Shown: positions 15,134 to 24,229, counted from the stretch's first letter. The stretch is 31,985 bases of DNA from Halonatronomonas sp051745085 (GCA_051745085.1 JBNJDR010000018.1:1-31985), one strand, 5' to 3'. The notes: generated from the letters alone by a model not told the origin. Numbers and translations are program-made.

Positions 15134-16660
15134 ATGCAAACTGAGTATGATGTAATTATCGCTGGAGGGGGAGTTGTAGGGACAGCAATCGCGCGAGAAC
15201 TGGCCAGATTAAACCTTTCCATTGCCCTGTTCGAAAAAGCGGCAGACGTGGCTTCGGGCACCTCAAAGGCCAATTCCGGGATCATCCATGCCGGGTATAA
15301 TGCTTCAGAAGACACTTTAAAAGGTCAGCTTAATCTGCAGGCCAACCCGATGTTCGATCAGATTGCGGAAGAACTGAATGTACCCTTTGCCCGCATCGGA
15401 TCTTTAGTGGTCGGTTTTACGGAAGAAGATAAAGCAGAGCTTAATAAGATGAAGGAGTCGTGTAAGTCCAGGCCAGAATTGGAACTGGAAATTTTGGACG
15501 AGAAACAGTTAAAGGATAAGGAACCCAATATTAATCCTGCGGCTACCTCTGCCCTATTCGCTCCCACCGCCGGGGTGATCTCACCGTATAAATTGACGAT
15601 CGCCCAGGCCGAGAATGCAGCCCAAAATGGGGTTGACGTTTACTTAAAAACAGCTGTAGAAGAGGTTCAGACCGATAATGGTCACGTAAAAGGCGTGAAA
15701 ACTGAAGCGGGAACATTTACTGCTCCGGTAGTGATCAACGCAGCTGGTCTGTATGCAGATGAAATTGCAGCCACAGTGGGAGAAGATTACGAAATAAAAC
15801 CAAGAAAAGGCGAGTATAATCTTTTCGATAAAAAGTACGATTCTTTAGTAAATCATGTGATCTTTCCCATGCCCTCAGAAAAATCTAAAGGTATTTTAAT
15901 CACCCCTACTGTAGATGGGAATATCATTTTAGGTCCGAACTCAAATCCTGTTGATGATAAGGATGACCTGGAAGTAACCGATGCCGGGCTGGATGAGATC
16001 TGGGCCGGAGGGCAGAAGCTGTTTCCTGCTCTTCCCCGCCAGGGAATAATAACTTCCTTTGCCGGGTTAAGGGCCACTTTACCTTATCCTCCTTTTAATG
16101 ATGATTTCAAGATAGAAGCTTTACCTGAACCACTTGGATTCATCGATGTGGCGGGAATACAGTCTCCTGGTTTAACCTGTGCTCCGGCAATCGCGATAAT
16201 GGTTAGAGGCCTGGTAGAGGACGTAAGTTCAGAGCTGAAACAAAAACTTGACCTCACTGAAAATGAAGATTTTGAGCCGAACTTAAATAAATTACCGCGG
16301 TTGGATGATTATAAAAATCATCGGGAGGACTGGCAGGAAATCTATGAACAGAACCCTGATTACGGCGAGATAGTCTGTCGGTGTGAGCATGTCACCAGAG
16401 GAGAAATAATCGCGGAATTAGAGCGGGAAGTAACCTCCCCTACTCTGGATGGTCTAAAGAGGAGAACCAGAGCCGGGGGCGGGAGATGTCAGGGCGGTTT
16501 TTGCGGTCCGAAAATTGCGGAGATAATCGCTGAAGAATTAGGCATCTCTCCCCTTGAAGTTAGCAAAAGTGGTCCTGGCTCAGAAATTTTGATCGAAAGA
16601 GTAAAAAATCTCAAACCAGATCGGGATATAACTTACGGGAGGTCTAAAGATGAAGAGTAA
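15134..16660 (+). CDS. glpA: Anaerobic glycerol-3-phosphate dehydrogenase catalytic subunit (FAD + 2Fe-2S BFD domain)
   Basis: A 508-residue flavoprotein expected to oxidise sn-glycerol-3-phosphate to dihydroxyacetone phosphate. The N-terminal DAO fold binds FAD through IIAGGGVVGTAIA (residues 8-20). SGTSKANSGIIHAGY (about 41-55) and GPNSNPVDDKDD match GlpA/GlpD-like and L-2-hydroxyglutarate-oxidase-like enzymes. A C-terminal BFD-like [2Fe-2S] domain has Cys415-x-Cys417 and Cys452-x4-Cys457 (GRCQGGFC). Two companion genes follow, an FAD/NAD oxidoreductase and a DUF1667 protein, the standard Bacillota three-gene set. The start is ATG 15134 with GAGGGGAG 6 bases upstream. Substrate is inferred from the gene set; another 2-hydroxyacid oxidase is the alternative. 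Confidence 0.87.
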   Translation: MQTEYDVIIAGGGVVGTAIARELARLNLSIALFEKAADVASGTSKANSGIIHAGYNASEDTLKGQLNLQANPMFDQIAEELNVPFARIGSLVVGFTEEDKAELNKMKESCKSRPELELEILDEKQLKDKEPNINPAATSALFAPTAGVISPYKLTIAQAENAAQNGVDVYLKTAVEEVQTDNGHVKGVKTEAGTFTAPVVINAAGLYADEIAATVGEDYEIKPRKGEYNLFDKKYDSLVNHVIFPMPSEKSKGILITPTVDGNIILGPNSNPVDDKDDLEVTDAGLDEIWAGGQKLFPALPRQGIITSFAGLRATLPYPPFNDDFKIEALPEPLGFIDVAGIQSPGLTCAPAIAIMVRGLVEDVSSELKQKLDLTENEDFEPNLNKLPRLDDYKNHREDWQEIYEQNPDYGEIVCRCEHVTRGEIIAELEREVTSPTLDGLKRRTRAGGGRCQGGFCGPKIAEIIAEELGISPLEVSKSGPGSEILIERVKNLKPDRDITYGRSKDEE

Positions 16661-17924
16661 AAGAGATCTTGTCATAATCGGTGGCGGCCCGGCAGGTCTA
16701 GGGGCGGCTCTGGAAGCGTACAAAAACGGGGTTAAAGATATTCTCATTATAGAACGGGATGAATATTTAGGTGGGATCCTGCAGCAGTGTATTCACAATG
16801 GCTTCGGTCTAGATTATTTTAAAGAAGAACTAACCGGTCCGGAATATGCGGATAGATTTATCCAGGAGCTGGGAGATACCTCGATCGAGGTTAACCTTAA
16901 AACAATGGTTATTGATATAGATTCCAATAAAACGATAACCTCTTTGAGTCAGGACAGGGGTATTGAATTTATTGAAGCCAGAGCGATCATCCTGGCCATG
17001 GGGTGTCGGGAAAGGACCCGGGAGGCCATCAAAATTCCTGGAACCAGGCCGGCCGGGGTTATGACTGCTGGAACGGCCCAGCGGTACATCAACATCGAAA
17101 GTTATCTGCCGGGAAGAGAAGTGGTTATTTTAGGATCTGGCGATATCGGTTTGATCATGGCTAGAAGGCTCGCTCTAGAAGGAGCTCATGTTAAAGGTGT
17201 TTTCGAAATAATGCCTTATTCTTCCGGCCTGGTTAGAAATAAAGTTCAGTGCCTAAATGATTTTAACATCCCCCTCCACCTTCAGCATACGGTGACAAAA
17301 ATATATGGGCAGAACCGGGTAACCGGGGTGGATATCGCCGAAGTTGATGATGATTTCAACCAGCTGGAAGAAACTAAACGGCATATTAAATGCGATACGC
17401 TTCTGCTTTCGGTGGGACTTATTCCGGAAAACGAGTTGAGCCAGCAGGCTGGCCTTGAGCTGGACGATGTGACGGGAGGACCTATAGTTGACCAAAATAG
17501 AGAAACCAGGCTTCCTGGTGTATTCGCCTGTGGAAACGTGCTTCAGGTTCACGATCTGGTCGATAACGTCAGCGAGGAAGCTGAAATAGCCGGGAAAGCG
17601 GCAGCAGATTTTCTCCTGCCTGAGGCGGATATTGCCCGGGGTCAAAAGATAGAAGTTAAAGCAGGCAGGGAGATGGGATACGTGATCCCCCAGCATCTAA
17701 ATATTGATGAAAATACCGAGCCTTTGCTCAGATTATATTTTAGGGTTAAGAACCCCTATGACAGCTGCCAACTTAAAATCAAGGACGACCAGGGCGACAA
17801 AGTGGCGTCTTATAATTTAAAGTTCGTAGCCCCAGGAGAAATTGAATCGGTTAAGCTACCGGTTAAACTGCTCTCAGATAACGTGAGCCAGTTAACCCTG
17901 GATTTAGAAAGCGGAGGTGAGTGA
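16650..17924 (+). CDS. FAD/NAD(P)-dependent oxidoreductase, partner of GlpA-like enzyme
   Basis: A 424-residue two-dinucleotide-fold flavoprotein of the pyridine nucleotide-disulfide type. The FAD site is IIGGGPAGLGAALEA (about residues 9-23), with GGILQQCIHNGFGLDYF behind it. A second Rossmann site, VVILGSGDIGLIMARRL, begins near residue 160. A closing FAD motif reads GVFACGNVLQVHDLVD. There is no redox CxxC of the thioredoxin-reductase kind. It overlaps the glpA-like gene by 11 bases and has GGGAGG just upstream inside that gene, so it is coupled to it. It probably passes electrons between the dehydrogenase and NAD(H) or the membrane pool; the direction is not evident. The extra C-terminal region (about 330-424) is family-typical but of unknown function. 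Confidence 0.85.
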   Translation: MKSKRDLVIIGGGPAGLGAALEAYKNGVKDILIIERDEYLGGILQQCIHNGFGLDYFKEELTGPEYADRFIQELGDTSIEVNLKTMVIDIDSNKTITSLSQDRGIEFIEARAIILAMGCRERTREAIKIPGTRPAGVMTAGTAQRYINIESYLPGREVVILGSGDIGLIMARRLALEGAHVKGVFEIMPYSSGLVRNKVQCLNDFNIPLHLQHTVTKIYGQNRVTGVDIAEVDDDFNQLEETKRHIKCDTLLLSVGLIPENELSQQAGLELDDVTGGPIVDQNRETRLPGVFACGNVLQVHDLVDNVSEEAEIAGKAAADFLLPEADIARGQKIEVKAGREMGYVIPQHLNIDENTEPLLRLYFRVKNPYDSCQLKIKDDQGDKVASYNLKFVAPGEIESVKLPVKLLSDNVSQLTLDLESGGE

Positions 17925-17925
17925 A

Positions 17926-18306
17926 ATGGCTGAAAGAACGATAATCTGTTTGAGCTGTCCCCGGGGTTGTCGGGTCCGGGTAAAATCGGAAGGAGAGGAA
18001 ATCACAGATATCAGCGGCCACCAGTGCCCCCAGGGCGTAGAATATGCCAAAAATGAATTTTTAAATCCTACCAGGATTCTTCCGACCACGGTGCAGGTGG
18101 CAAACGGTGAATTGGATTTGGTCCCGGTCAAGACGGCAGAACCGATACCAAAAGAAAAAATCGGCGAGGCCATGCAGGAGCTGGCTGAAATAGTGGTGGA
18201 AGCTCCCGTTAAAATTGGTCAGGTGATCGTCGAAGATCTGGTCGGTACTGGGGTCGAAGTGGTCGCCACCCGGTCTATCCAGAGGGAAGAGAAAGATTCC
18301 AAATAG
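17926..18306 (+). CDS. DUF1667 cysteine-motif protein of the glp operon
   Basis: A 126-residue protein of the DUF1667 family, almost always found beside GlpA-like and FAD/NAD oxidoreductases in anaerobes. Four cysteines near the N-terminus (Cys8, Cys11, Cys15 and Cys34 in CLSCPRGC and HQCPQG) could bind an iron-sulfur cluster or zinc. The pattern recalls the N-terminus of molybdopterin oxidoreductases, but no cofactor domain follows. I chose ATG 17926 with GGAGG 8 bases upstream; an in-frame GTG at 17917 overlaps that site. The gene starts 1 base after its upstream neighbour and ends 1 base from the end of convergent purN. An electron-transfer role is inferred only from neighbours. Confidence 0.85.
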   Translation: MAERTIICLSCPRGCRVRVKSEGEEITDISGHQCPQGVEYAKNEFLNPTRILPTTVQVANGELDLVPVKTAEPIPKEKIGEAMQELAEIVVEAPVKIGQVIVEDLVGTGVEVVATRSIQREEKDSK

Positions 18307-18307
18307 A

Positions 18308-18874
18308 TCAAGTTTCGATATGTTCCCTTATCGCCTGAGGCAAGATTTGATATTCTACCTCTTTAATTTTTGCAGTTAGGGTGGTAATAGTATCCTCTTT
18401 TTCTACTTCAACTGCTTTCTGACAGATGATGGGGCCAGCATCAAGCTCGGCTGTAACGTAATGAACGGTGGCGCCGGTGATTTTAACCCCGGCCTGTAAA
18501 GCCTGGGTCGGCCCGTTAAGCCCCGGGAAAGCAGGGAGTAAGGACGGATGAGTATTTATGATCTGCTGGGGATATTTAGACACGAACCGGGGGGAAAGAA
18601 TCCTTAAATAACCGGCCAGAACGATCAGTTCGATCTCTAGTTCTTCCAGTTTGTTTAAAAGATCTGCTTCATAACCCAGCCTGTCCTTGAAACTTTCAGG
18701 CTGAGACCTGTACACCGGGATCTCAGCCTGTTTTGCTTTAGTTTCTGCCCCGGTTCCTTTTCTATCCACATGAACTAATTTCGGCTCTATCTCTAAATCT
18801 CCTGAGGCCGCTCTATTTATAATATTTTCTAGATTGGTCCCTCGGCCGGAAGCAAAAATAGCGGTATTTACCAT
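18308..18874 (-). CDS. purN: Phosphoribosylglycinamide formyltransferase
   Basis: Formylates GAR to FGAR with 10-formyl-tetrahydrofolate, the third step of purine synthesis. It has 188 residues. Recognisable features are the phosphate loop ASGRGTNLENI near the start, catalytic NTHPSLLPAFPG, and GATVHYVTAELDAGPII. I chose ATG 18874 because GGAG lies about 9 bases upstream and the 7-base overlap with the purM stop fits the coupling seen across this operon; the in-frame GTG at 18883 lies nearly on the ribosome site. It is the last pur gene in the row; no purH follows. The next gene is convergent with only one base between stops and no terminator hairpin is evident. Confidence 0.96.
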   Translation of the reverse strand: MVNTAIFASGRGTNLENIINRAASGDLEIEPKLVHVDRKGTGAETKAKQAEIPVYRSQPESFKDRLGYEADLLNKLEELEIELIVLAGYLRILSPRFVSKYPQQIINTHPSLLPAFPGLNGPTQALQAGVKITGATVHYVTAELDAGPIICQKAVEVEKEDTITTLTAKIKEVEYQILPQAIREHIET

Positions 18875-19914
18875 AGCATCCACTCCTCTGCTCGCCCTAG
18901 ATTCCCTTTGTCTGAAGTGAGATGGCCGATCTTTACTGCCTCTGTTTTAAATTTTTCGCATATTTCTATAACTTGATGATAAGCTTCCTGTTTTATAATT
19001 AAAACCGCTCCGATCCCTAAATTAAAGGTTCTGGCCATCTCATCTGAGCTTATATCCCCAGATTTTTTTATAAGTTGAAATATTTCCTGGACGTTCCAGC
19101 TCCCAGGGGTAAGCTCTGCTTCAAGCCCATCCGGGAGTACTCTGTCCAGATTACCCGGTATTCCTCCCCCGGTGATATGAGCCATGGCTTTGATCAACCT
19201 GGCTTCCTGCAGTTCCATGATCGGTTCAGTGTAGATCAGGGTGGGCTTCAGCATTTCTTCGCCTAAATTTGTTCTTTGAGTTAAAGGAGAATCGGTAAGC
19301 CGATAGCCGGCCTGGCTGAGAAGGACATGGCGGGCTAAGGTAAAGCCATTCGAGTGCAGTCCAGATGATGAAAGCCCTATTAAAATATCTCCGGCGGAGA
19401 TATCTCTTTTGGGTAAGATATCTTCTTTTTGCACTAAACCGACAGCAAAACCAGCTAGATCATATTTATCCCGGGGATAGACCCCGGGCATCTCGGCTGT
19501 TTCTCCCCCCAACAAGGTTAATCCATTATTTTGACAGGCCGCGGCGATCCCGGAAACTATGGCTTTCTCTCTTTCCGGAACCAATTTTGCGGTAGCGATA
19601 TAATCGAGAAAGAATAGAGGTCTGGCCCCCCGGGTTAAAATATCATTAACTGACATAGCCACCAGATCCTGCCCTATCGTATCATGTTTATCCAGCTTTA
19701 TGGCGATTTCCAGCTTGGTTCCAACGCCATCGGCTCCCGCCACCAGGTAATTATCCGACCCGGTTCCAGACGAAGGTAATTCATATAGACCGGCAAATTC
19801 GCTGTTCTGGTTATCATCAGGACTTTCTTTGGTGCTGTTAATATAATCGTGGAATACCGAAGCAAGCAGATCACCCTGTTCCCTATCTACTCCTGTGCTT
19901 TTATAATCCATCAT
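18868..19914 (-). CDS. purM: Phosphoribosylformylglycinamidine cyclo-ligase (AIR synthetase)
   Basis: An ATP-dependent ring closure of FGAM to aminoimidazole ribotide, the fifth step. The 348 residues match the family. The N-terminal half has VAGADGVGTKLEIA and MSVNDILTRGARPLFFLDY. LLGGETAEMPGVY and the C-terminal MAHITGGGIPGNLDRVLP are hallmark motifs of the PurM/PurL/SelD/HypE superfamily. The start is ATG 19914 (a second ATG follows at 19911), with GGAG about 6 bases upstream. It overlaps purF by 14 bases and purN by 7. Confidence 0.97.
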   Translation of the reverse strand: MMDYKSTGVDREQGDLLASVFHDYINSTKESPDDNQNSEFAGLYELPSSGTGSDNYLVAGADGVGTKLEIAIKLDKHDTIGQDLVAMSVNDILTRGARPLFFLDYIATAKLVPEREKAIVSGIAAACQNNGLTLLGGETAEMPGVYPRDKYDLAGFAVGLVQKEDILPKRDISAGDILIGLSSSGLHSNGFTLARHVLLSQAGYRLTDSPLTQRTNLGEEMLKPTLIYTEPIMELQEARLIKAMAHITGGGIPGNLDRVLPDGLEAELTPGSWNVQEIFQLIKKSGDISSDEMARTFNLGIGAVLIIKQEAYHQVIEICEKFKTEAVKIGHLTSDKGNLGRAEEWMLW

Positions 19915-21289
19915 AACCTACTCCATTCATCTGGGGATAACTGCCGTCAAAGCAGGCAGTACAAAAATCTGTTTCTGCGGTACTTACCGCTCTTAGCAGG
20001 CCTTCCTGGCTGAGATAGGTTAAAGAATCTACTCCTAGAAAGTCAGCTATCTCTGCAGGAGAATTTTCATTGGCGATCAACTCTTTCCTTCTAGAAGTAT
20101 CAAGGCCAAAGTAACAGGGATGGGCCACAGGAGGTGAGGATACGACAAAGTGGACCTCTTCTGCACCTGCCTCTTTTACCATCCTGACAACCTGTTTTCC
20201 GGTTGTGCCCCGAACTATAGAATCATCAACCAAAATGATTTTCTTGCCTGCCAGCAGTTCCTGGATCGGACTTAATTTAATCCGGACCTTCAGATTACGC
20301 TTATCCTGAGCTGGATTGATAAAAGTTCTACCAACATAACGATTCCTTAAAATTGCTCTACTGTAGGGGATGCCTGTTTCCCTTGACAGGCCAATGGCTG
20401 CGCCTATACCTGAATCAGGAACAGGTACTACGATATCACCCTCTATATTCATCTCCTGGGCCAGGATTTTACCCATCTCTTCCCGGGCCATCTGTACACT
20501 CTGCCCGGAGATGATACTATCAGGCCTGGCGAAATAGATGAATTCAAAGGAACAAAAATTTTCTGGCTTTGAAGCGGTGTACATCCTGGACTCCAGCTTA
20601 TCTCCATTTATGATCACCAGTTCTCCTGGGCGGACGTCTCTAACTAGTTCAGCTCCGAGAAGGTTGAAGGCTGCAGTTTCAGAAGCGATAATATAATTAC
20701 CGTGCAGACGACCAATCGAGAGGGGCCTAAAGCCATGAGGATCCCTGGCTGCCAGGATTCTTCCTTCGGCCAGGGCAACCAGGCTAAATGCCCCCTGGAT
20801 CTGCTGTAGAGCCTGGATCAAAGCCTCTTCCATGCTTGATTCCAGGGAGCGAGCGATCAGATGAGCGATTATTTCTGTATCCAGTTCTGAATGAAAAATA
20901 GAACCCTGGGCCTCCAAATTGTTTTTTAGAGTTTCCTGATTGATCAGATTACCGTTATGAGCCAGGGCCAGCTGGCCCTGCTTACATTTAACCAAAAGGG
21001 GTTGGGAGTTCACCGCTTTGCTGGCCCCGGATGTTGAATAGCGAACATGGCCGATCGCTTTGGAGCCCGGGAGTTGGTTTAGATCCTCGGGGCCAAATAT
21101 ATTGTTAACCAATCCCATCCCTTTTTTGATATGATATTCGTTTTTAGAAAAAGTTGTTATCCCGGCGCTTTCCTGGCCTCTGTGCTGCAGGGCCTGCAGC
21201 CCAAGAAAAATATTCCCGGCAGCATTATCGGCAAAAGTACCCCCGATAACTCCACATTCTTCTGGAAGTATGCTCCTTAAATCTTCCAC
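19901..21289 (-). CDS. purF: Amidophosphoribosyltransferase (Bacillus-type, Fe-S)
   Basis: Commits PRPP and glutamine to phosphoribosylamine, the first step. The N-terminal class II glutaminase domain and C-terminal phosphoribosyltransferase domain (PRPP loop VDDSIVRGTTGKQVV) are present. I place the start at GTG 21289. A strong GGGGGAGGT lies about 6 bases upstream, whereas ATG 21310 has no ribosome site. This start leaves exactly 11 residues (MEDLRSILPEE) before the catalytic cysteine in CGVIGG, the length of the cleaved propeptide in Bacillus PurF. Cysteines in ENFCSF, AHPCYF and the pair in CTAC match the iron-sulfur ligands of that class. It overlaps purL by 13 bases. Confidence 0.95.
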   Translation of the reverse strand: MEDLRSILPEECGVIGGTFADNAAGNIFLGLQALQHRGQESAGITTFSKNEYHIKKGMGLVNNIFGPEDLNQLPGSKAIGHVRYSTSGASKAVNSQPLLVKCKQGQLALAHNGNLINQETLKNNLEAQGSIFHSELDTEIIAHLIARSLESSMEEALIQALQQIQGAFSLVALAEGRILAARDPHGFRPLSIGRLHGNYIIASETAAFNLLGAELVRDVRPGELVIINGDKLESRMYTASKPENFCSFEFIYFARPDSIISGQSVQMAREEMGKILAQEMNIEGDIVVPVPDSGIGAAIGLSRETGIPYSRAILRNRYVGRTFINPAQDKRNLKVRIKLSPIQELLAGKKIILVDDSIVRGTTGKQVVRMVKEAGAEEVHFVVSSPPVAHPCYFGLDTSRRKELIANENSPAEIADFLGVDSLTYLSQEGLLRAVSTAETDFCTACFDGSYPQMNGVGYDGL

Positions 21290-23526
21290 GGGAAGACCTC
21301 CCCCTGCCATGATTTAATAAGTTCAGAGCGATCCAGTCTAATATATGGGGCGATGACCATCTCGGCGTCTGAAGTGACTTTTCCGATTTTAATAAGATTC
21401 ACGTCGAAATCGGCGGCCATATCTGCCAATTTGTCAGCATTCGCTTCAGGGGTAGAAACAATGATCCTGCCCGGACCTTCTCCAAATAGAGCTGCTAAAA
21501 GCGGCGGTTCGGATTCAGAGATTCTGCTGGTGAGCTCCTCGACTATATCGATCTCGATCCCGATGCTGTCATCTTCTGAACCGAGCATCGATTCAGCCAG
21601 GGCAAGGGCTAATCCCCCGCTGGAAACATCATGGGCGGAGTTGAGTAATTCTTCGGCTATCATCTTCTGGCATAATTTTTGAACCTGCTTTTCCATCTGG
21701 TAATCTATGGCTAGAGGTCGCCCAGCAGTTAACCCCTGGATATAAGCCAGATATTCAGAAGCTGCCAGGGAAGATCGGGTATCTCCCAGTAAATAGATAA
21801 AATCCTCAGAGTTCTTAAAATCAGAATTTATGGCTTTGGACCAGTCCGGGCAGATCCCGACCATGCCGACCACCGGGGTGGGATATATAGCTTTGCCCTG
21901 ACTTTCGTTGTAAAGACTGACATTTCCTCCTGTAACCGGGGTGGCGAACTCGCGGCAGGCTTCGGCTAAGCCCTGGATCGATTCTTTGAGCTGCCAGTAT
22001 ATTTCTGGTTTTTCTGGGCTCCCGAAGTTGAGCCCGTCTGTGATCGCAGCCGGTTTGGCCCCGGTGCAGCTGATGTTTCGGGCCGCTTCTGCTACCGCAT
22101 GTTCTGCCCCTCTCCTTGGATCAAGGTAACTATAGCGGCTGTTGTTGTCCACGGTCAATGATATCCCTATATTGCTATCTTTTATCCTCAATACGGCAGC
22201 GTCTGCCCCGGGTAAGATTACTGTATTTGTTTGGACCATATGGTCATACTGGGTATAGATCGGCTCCCGGCTAACCAGATTAGGTGAGCCGATGAGAGTA
22301 GTTAATATTTCATCGTAATCATGCTCCTCCTGCTTTTTCTGGGTTTGAACCAAAAAATCGAGAAATTCTTGTTCGCAGCGTCCTATATATTTCGGCTTTT
22401 GAGCTGCCTGAACATACCTGGGAGCCTGGTCCACCAGAATTTCTGCGGGGATAGCTGCAACTTCTTTTCCATCCTCCAGGATCCGGAAATATCCATCATC
22501 TTTAACTTCGCCGATCACCGCGGAGTTTAAACCCCAGCGGGAGAATATCTGGGTTACTTGCTCTTCCTGGCCCTTTTTTGGAACAACGAGCATTCTTTCC
22601 TGAGATTCCGATAACAGAATTTCATAGGGGATCATACCCTGCTCCCTTGTGGGAACCTTAGCCACATCAATAGTTACCCCCGTACCGGCTCGGGCTGCCA
22701 TTTCGGCTGCTGAACTGGTTAAACCGGCAGCCCCCATATCCTGGATGCCAATCACCGAGCCTGATTCGATCAATTCCAGGCTGGCCTCTAGAAGAAGTTT
22801 TTCCATGAATGGATCTCCTATCTGCACGGCCGGTCTATCTTTTTCGCTATCTTCGCTTAATTCTTCGGAGGCAAAGCTGGCTCCCTGGATGCCATCCCTG
22901 CCGGTAGCGGCCCCTACTATCATGACCGGGTTTCCGATTCCAGCGGCAGCCCCTGTGGTTAAATTGTCCCTATCTAATAAACCGACTGCCATCGCGTTAA
23001 CCAGGGGATTATCTTGATAAGATTCTGCAAAAAAGGTTTCTCCTCCCACCGTCGGTACACCTATGCTGTTGCCATATCCGGCAATACCTGCGGTAACTTG
23101 ATCAAGCAGATAGTCAGTTCTTTTCTCCCCGGGCATCCCAAAACGAAGGGAGTTCAGTAAAGCGATAGGTCGGGCTCCCATGGTGAAAATATCTCTGATT
23201 ATGCCGCCGACCCCGGTTGCTGCTCCCTGATAAGGTTCGATCGCTGAAGGGTGGTTATGGCTTTCTATCTTGAAGGCCAATGCTTTAGCTTCGTCCAGGG
23301 CTATAACTCCAGCGTTTTCTCCAGGGCCCTGCAGGACATCTTCCCCCTCCGTCGGCAGATCCTGGAGTAAAGCTCGAGAATTTTTATAACTACAGTGTTC
23401 TGACCACATTACGCCAAAAACACCCAATTCGGTCAGGTTGGGTTGACGCCCCAGGAGTTCAATTATCCGTTCGTATTCAGATTCGGTTAAACCTTCTGCA
23501 GCGATCATTTTAGAAGTTATTTCCAC
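21277..23526 (-). CDS. purL: Phosphoribosylformylglycinamidine synthase subunit PurL (small type)
   Basis: The ATP-dependent synthetase subunit of a three-part FGAM synthase that works with PurS and PurQ, both encoded just upstream. From GTG 23526 it has about 749 residues, the small form, not the ~1300-residue enterobacterial fusion. Motifs are GVMWSEHCSYKNS near the start, ESHNHPSAIEPYQGAATGVGG, GGETFFAESY, and the repeat-half DGLNFGSPEKPEIYW and HDVSSGGLALALAE. The start is uncertain among GTG 23535, GTG 23526 and ATG 23508. I prefer 23526 because AGGTG lies about 7 bases upstream. The start region overlaps purQ and the end overlaps purF. Confidence 0.96.
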   Translation of the reverse strand: MEITSKMIAAEGLTESEYERIIELLGRQPNLTELGVFGVMWSEHCSYKNSRALLQDLPTEGEDVLQGPGENAGVIALDEAKALAFKIESHNHPSAIEPYQGAATGVGGIIRDIFTMGARPIALLNSLRFGMPGEKRTDYLLDQVTAGIAGYGNSIGVPTVGGETFFAESYQDNPLVNAMAVGLLDRDNLTTGAAAGIGNPVMIVGAATGRDGIQGASFASEELSEDSEKDRPAVQIGDPFMEKLLLEASLELIESGSVIGIQDMGAAGLTSSAAEMAARAGTGVTIDVAKVPTREQGMIPYEILLSESQERMLVVPKKGQEEQVTQIFSRWGLNSAVIGEVKDDGYFRILEDGKEVAAIPAEILVDQAPRYVQAAQKPKYIGRCEQEFLDFLVQTQKKQEEHDYDEILTTLIGSPNLVSREPIYTQYDHMVQTNTVILPGADAAVLRIKDSNIGISLTVDNNSRYSYLDPRRGAEHAVAEAARNISCTGAKPAAITDGLNFGSPEKPEIYWQLKESIQGLAEACREFATPVTGGNVSLYNESQGKAIYPTPVVGMVGICPDWSKAINSDFKNSEDFIYLLGDTRSSLAASEYLAYIQGLTAGRPLAIDYQMEKQVQKLCQKMIAEELLNSAHDVSSGGLALALAESMLGSEDDSIGIEIDIVEELTSRISESEPPLLAALFGEGPGRIIVSTPEANADKLADMAADFDVNLIKIGKVTSDAEMVIAPYIRLDRSELIKSWQGEVFPWKI

Positions 23527-24226
23527 TATTAACACCTACCCTATCAGATTTATTACTTCGTAAGAATTTGATAATAGACTGGAACATGCTTCTGCCGGCA
23601 TATCCATGACCATCGATATTCTCGACAGCCCTCTCAGGATGAGGCATCATTCCTAACACATTACCAGCTTCATTACAGACCGCAGCGATGTTATCAACTG
23701 AACCATTCGGATTAGGGTTTTCATAGCGTAAAATGATCTGCTGGTTAGATTTAAGGCGAGTTAATCCAGCCGGATCGATGTAATAGCTGCCTTCCTGGTG
23801 AGCGATAGGTAGCTCTATTGTTTCTCCCTGTTTGAAGTTAGTAGTGAAAGCTGTATTTTCATTTTCTACGCGTAAGGCTACATGCTGGCAGATGAATTTT
23901 AGGTTCTTATTTGGGCGCATGGCCCCGGGCAAAAGTTTAGCTTCCAATAAGACCTGAAAGCCGTTGCATATACCTAAAACTAAACCCCCGTTATGAGCGA
24001 ATCTAATCACTTCTTCCATTTTAGGGGTGAACCTAGCTACGGCTCCGGACCGCAAATAATCGCCGTAAGAAAAGCCACCAGGCAGAACTATAAGGTCATA
24101 TTCATCCAGCGAGGTTTTGCTGTCTGAGCTTATATAATCTGCTTCAGAATCTGGGAGTAAATTTAAAGCATGAATAACATCGTGATCGCAGTTAGAGCCG
24201 GGAAAACTTATGACTGCCGAATTCAT
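23510..24226 (-). CDS. purQ: Phosphoribosylformylglycinamidine synthase glutaminase subunit PurQ
   Basis: A class I glutamine amidotransferase that supplies ammonia to PurL. The 238 residues contain the nucleophile Cys87 in GICNGFQVL and the His196/Glu198 pair in MMPHPERAVEN, completing the triad. FPGSNCDHD at the start and GGFSYGDYLRSGA are PurQ-specific. The start is ATG 24226 with GAGGTG about 9 bases upstream inside purS. It lies 3 bases after purS and overlaps the start of purL. Confidence 0.97.
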   Translation of the reverse strand: MNSAVISFPGSNCDHDVIHALNLLPDSEADYISSDSKTSLDEYDLIVLPGGFSYGDYLRSGAVARFTPKMEEVIRFAHNGGLVLGICNGFQVLLEAKLLPGAMRPNKNLKFICQHVALRVENENTAFTTNFKQGETIELPIAHQEGSYYIDPAGLTRLKSNQQIILRYENPNPNGSVDNIAAVCNEAGNVLGMMPHPERAVENIDGHGYAGRSMFQSIIKFLRSNKSDRVGVNSGNNF

Positions 24227-24229
24227 CGA

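Noticed and set aside
17253..17696. A 147-codon minus-strand frame inside the FAD/NAD oxidoreductase gene
   Set aside because: Fully antisense to a gene with clear FAD motifs, with no domain or ribosome site.
21353..23017. Several plus-strand frames opposite purL (up to 122 codons)
   Set aside because: Low-complexity Ser/Ala/Pro-rich translations typical of antisense reading of a GC-richer gene; no supporting signals.
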